Shown here piece after piece: positions 62,806-64,000 of a stretch of 64,000 nt of DNA. How positions within the stretch are numbered: the first letter of the stretch is position 1; every line of letters starts with the position of its first letter. The stretch is from Gramella jeungdoensis (GTDB lineage Bacteria; Bacteroidota; Bacteroidia; Flavobacteriales; Flavobacteriaceae): assembly GCF_023805255.1 (NCBI RefSeq), contig NZ_JAMSCK010000002.1, forward strand, positions 620,001 to 684,000, read 5' to 3'. The position numbers and the translations under genes were made by a program. A model generated the notes under the pieces. That model searched no databases and had not been told where the DNA came from. It worked only from the letters and a program-made list of their open reading frames with translations.

Positions 62806-63318
62806 ATGAGAACTTCTGTTTTGCTTCTTGTTTTGTTCCTGGCGTTCATTTCCTGTAAAGAGAAAGCACCTGATAAGAATTCAGAACTTACCCTACTGCA
62901 GACAGACCAGCAGGAATATGAAAGTTTCGGTGAGAAGATTTCAGCAAATAATAGCCTTTCTGCGCAAGCGATGAAACTGCAATATGAGAAACTGGAATTA
63001 GGCGATACCATTTCGGTGAAATTTACAGCAAAGGTGAACAGTGTATGTAAAATGAAGCGATGCTGGATGAAGCTGGAGCTTCCCGAAACTGAAGAGGACC
63101 CCATGGTTAAATTCAGGGAATATGGTTTTTTTGTTCCAAAGGATATTGAAGGGAAAGAGGTAGTTGTTGAAGGAATTGCCTTTATAGAAGAGATTTCAGT
63201 GGAAGACCAGGAACACTTTGCCAAAGATGCCGGAAAGGCTGTTGAAGAGATTGAAGCCATAGTAGAACCAAAAAGGTCCCTGGGATTTCTTGCCCATGGG
63301 GTCCTGGTAAAAAAATAG
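62806..63318 (+). CDS. DUF4920 lipoprotein
   Basis: A 170-residue lipoprotein (lipobox FISC, C17). The mature part is a DUF4920 domain with an OB-like beta pattern and the motif VNSVCKMKRCWMKLEL, whose cysteines could bind a metal. The family is nearly restricted to Bacteroidota and its function is unknown. The mnmD gene starts 1 bp after its stop, suggesting coupled translation. Confidence 0.85.
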   Translation: MRTSVLLLVLFLAFISCKEKAPDKNSELTLLQTDQQEYESFGEKISANNSLSAQAMKLQYEKLELGDTISVKFTAKVNSVCKMKRCWMKLELPETEEDPMVKFREYGFFVPKDIEGKEVVVEGIAFIEEISVEDQEHFAKDAGKAVEEIEAIVEPKRSLGFLAHGVLVKK

Positions 63319-63319
63319 T

Positions 63320-63994
63320 TTGGAAAGAAAGATTATAAAGACTGCCGACGGTTCTATTACCATACATCTGCCAGAATGGAATGAGCAATACCATTCCAAG
63401 CACGGAGCGGTACAGGAGGCAAGGCATGTATTTCTGAAAATGGGCCTCTTCCATCTGCTTGAAAAAGAGAAGCCTTCAGAGCTTTCAATTCTTGAAATAG
63501 GCTTTGGTACAGGCTTGAATGCGTTTCTCACTTTTCTGGAGGCTGAAAGACTTGAAATGAAAATCAATTACACGGGGGTTGAAGCTTATCCGGTACCTTC
63601 AGAAGAAGTGAAGCTTCTCAATTATCCCGAGGTGACTCAGGCTTTAGAGAAAGCAGATTATTTTCAAGAATTACATGCAACTGAATGGGAAAAAGCTCAT
63701 AAGATCTCCGAGTACTTTAGCCTGTGTAAACAAAAGAAGAAATTCAGCGAAATCAGGGATCAGGAGTTATATGATCTTATCTATTTTGACGCATTTGGAG
63801 CAAGAGTGCAACCCGAACTCTGGACCGAAGAGATCTTTGCTTTAATGTTTCAGGCCATGAAAACAGGAGGAGTGCTGGTGACATATGCCGCTAAGGGTAG
63901 TGTAAGGCGGGCCATGCTGTCTTCAGGTTTTCAGGTAGAGAAACTGCCTGGCCCTCCCGGAAAACGGGAAATGTTAAGGGCTGTTAAATTATAA
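63320..63994 (+). CDS. mnmD: tRNA U34 methyltransferase MnmD
   Basis: A 224-residue methyltransferase that methylates 5-aminomethyl-2-thiouridine in the wobble position of tRNA, corresponding to the N-terminal half of E. coli MnmC. TADGSITIHLPEWNEQYHSKHGA, LEIGFGTGLNAFLT (SAM loop) and DLIYFDAFGARVQPELW are conserved. The start seems to be TTG at 63320: the first in-frame ATG would remove about 40 residues, including the conserved N-terminal motif. No MnmC oxidase half is present, as usual for Bacteroidota. The gene is complete, ending 6 bp before the window edge. Confidence 0.92.
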   Translation: MERKIIKTADGSITIHLPEWNEQYHSKHGAVQEARHVFLKMGLFHLLEKEKPSELSILEIGFGTGLNAFLTFLEAERLEMKINYTGVEAYPVPSEEVKLLNYPEVTQALEKADYFQELHATEWEKAHKISEYFSLCKQKKKFSEIRDQELYDLIYFDAFGARVQPELWTEEIFALMFQAMKTGGVLVTYAAKGSVRRAMLSSGFQVEKLPGPPGKREMLRAVKL

Positions 63995-64000
63995 GCTTAT

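Noticed and set aside
1-64000. CRISPR arrays, transposons, prophage, rRNA or tRNA genes
   Set aside because: No regular spaced repeats, transposase or integrase motifs, or tRNA-like cloverleafs were recognised by reading; a dedicated scan could still find a weak case.

Overview
This window looks like a chromosomal segment of a marine-type Flavobacteriaceae bacterium (Bacteroidota; Christiangramia/Gramella-like is my guess). The grounds are flavobacterial family proteins (Oar-like TonB receptor, glutamine synthetase III, DUF4197, DUF4920, a Lacal_2735-type small protein), SD-poor starts, and many promoters with the Bacteroidota -7 element TAnnTTTG. No rRNA, tRNA, CRISPR array, transposase or prophage gene was recognised. 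Most genes look vertically inherited and intact.

Layout. 1-7.9 kb (+ strand): end of a NarX/DesK-type histidine kinase, its LuxR-type response regulator, a NarK nitrate transporter, a nitrate reductase fused to a NirB-like flavin/[2Fe-2S] module, and a rubredoxin-tailed protein shaped like a nitrite/sulfite reductase without its Fe-S/siroheme cysteines. 8.0-14.6 kb (- strand): a compact molybdenum cofactor plus siroheme operon, moeA-modE-like-mobA-cobA-moaD-moeB-moaE-moaCB-moaA. 15-20.5 kb (-): nrtA-nrtB-two ATPases-outer-membrane porin, an ABC nitrate uptake operon. 20.7-21.4 kb (-): an FNR-type regulator with a full set of Fe-S cysteines. Together this is a nitrate assimilation island: outer-membrane entry, two inner-membrane uptake routes, cofactor synthesis, reduction and regulation. 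No siroheme nitrite reductase is visible.

21.7-33.7 kb holds a secreted RidA-like protein, two GNAT acetyltransferases, an MFS transporter, a large Oar-like TonB receptor, DUF2461-apt, a BlaR1/BlaI pair and a Na+/Ca2+ exchanger. 33.8-37.3 kb has divergent glutamine synthetases (type II and type III). 37.4-54 kb is mostly housekeeping: purM, a small ABC module, prfA, pyrF, purU, fused isobutyryl-CoA mutase, a TolB/TPR protein and an Lrp regulator. 55.4-58.2 kb is a nitrogen block (BBP2 porin, ammonium channel, P-II). 58.4-64 kb has crcB, an SRPBCC/GyrI-like protein, a MazG-like protein, lipoproteins, ilvE and mnmD.

The most interesting signals are regulatory. (1) The promoters of glnA (type II) and glnB-amt both carry two CCCC/GGGG inverted repeats about 53 bp apart, the proximal one 28-30 bp upstream of a TAnnTTTG element and in place of a -33 box. 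(2) The 16-bp palindrome TAAGTAAAAATACTTA occurs exactly three times, upstream of narK, moeA and the FNR-type gene. (3) Pairs of TACGTA-type sites lie at narK, moeA and nrtA. These suggest two unrecognised nitrogen-related regulons.
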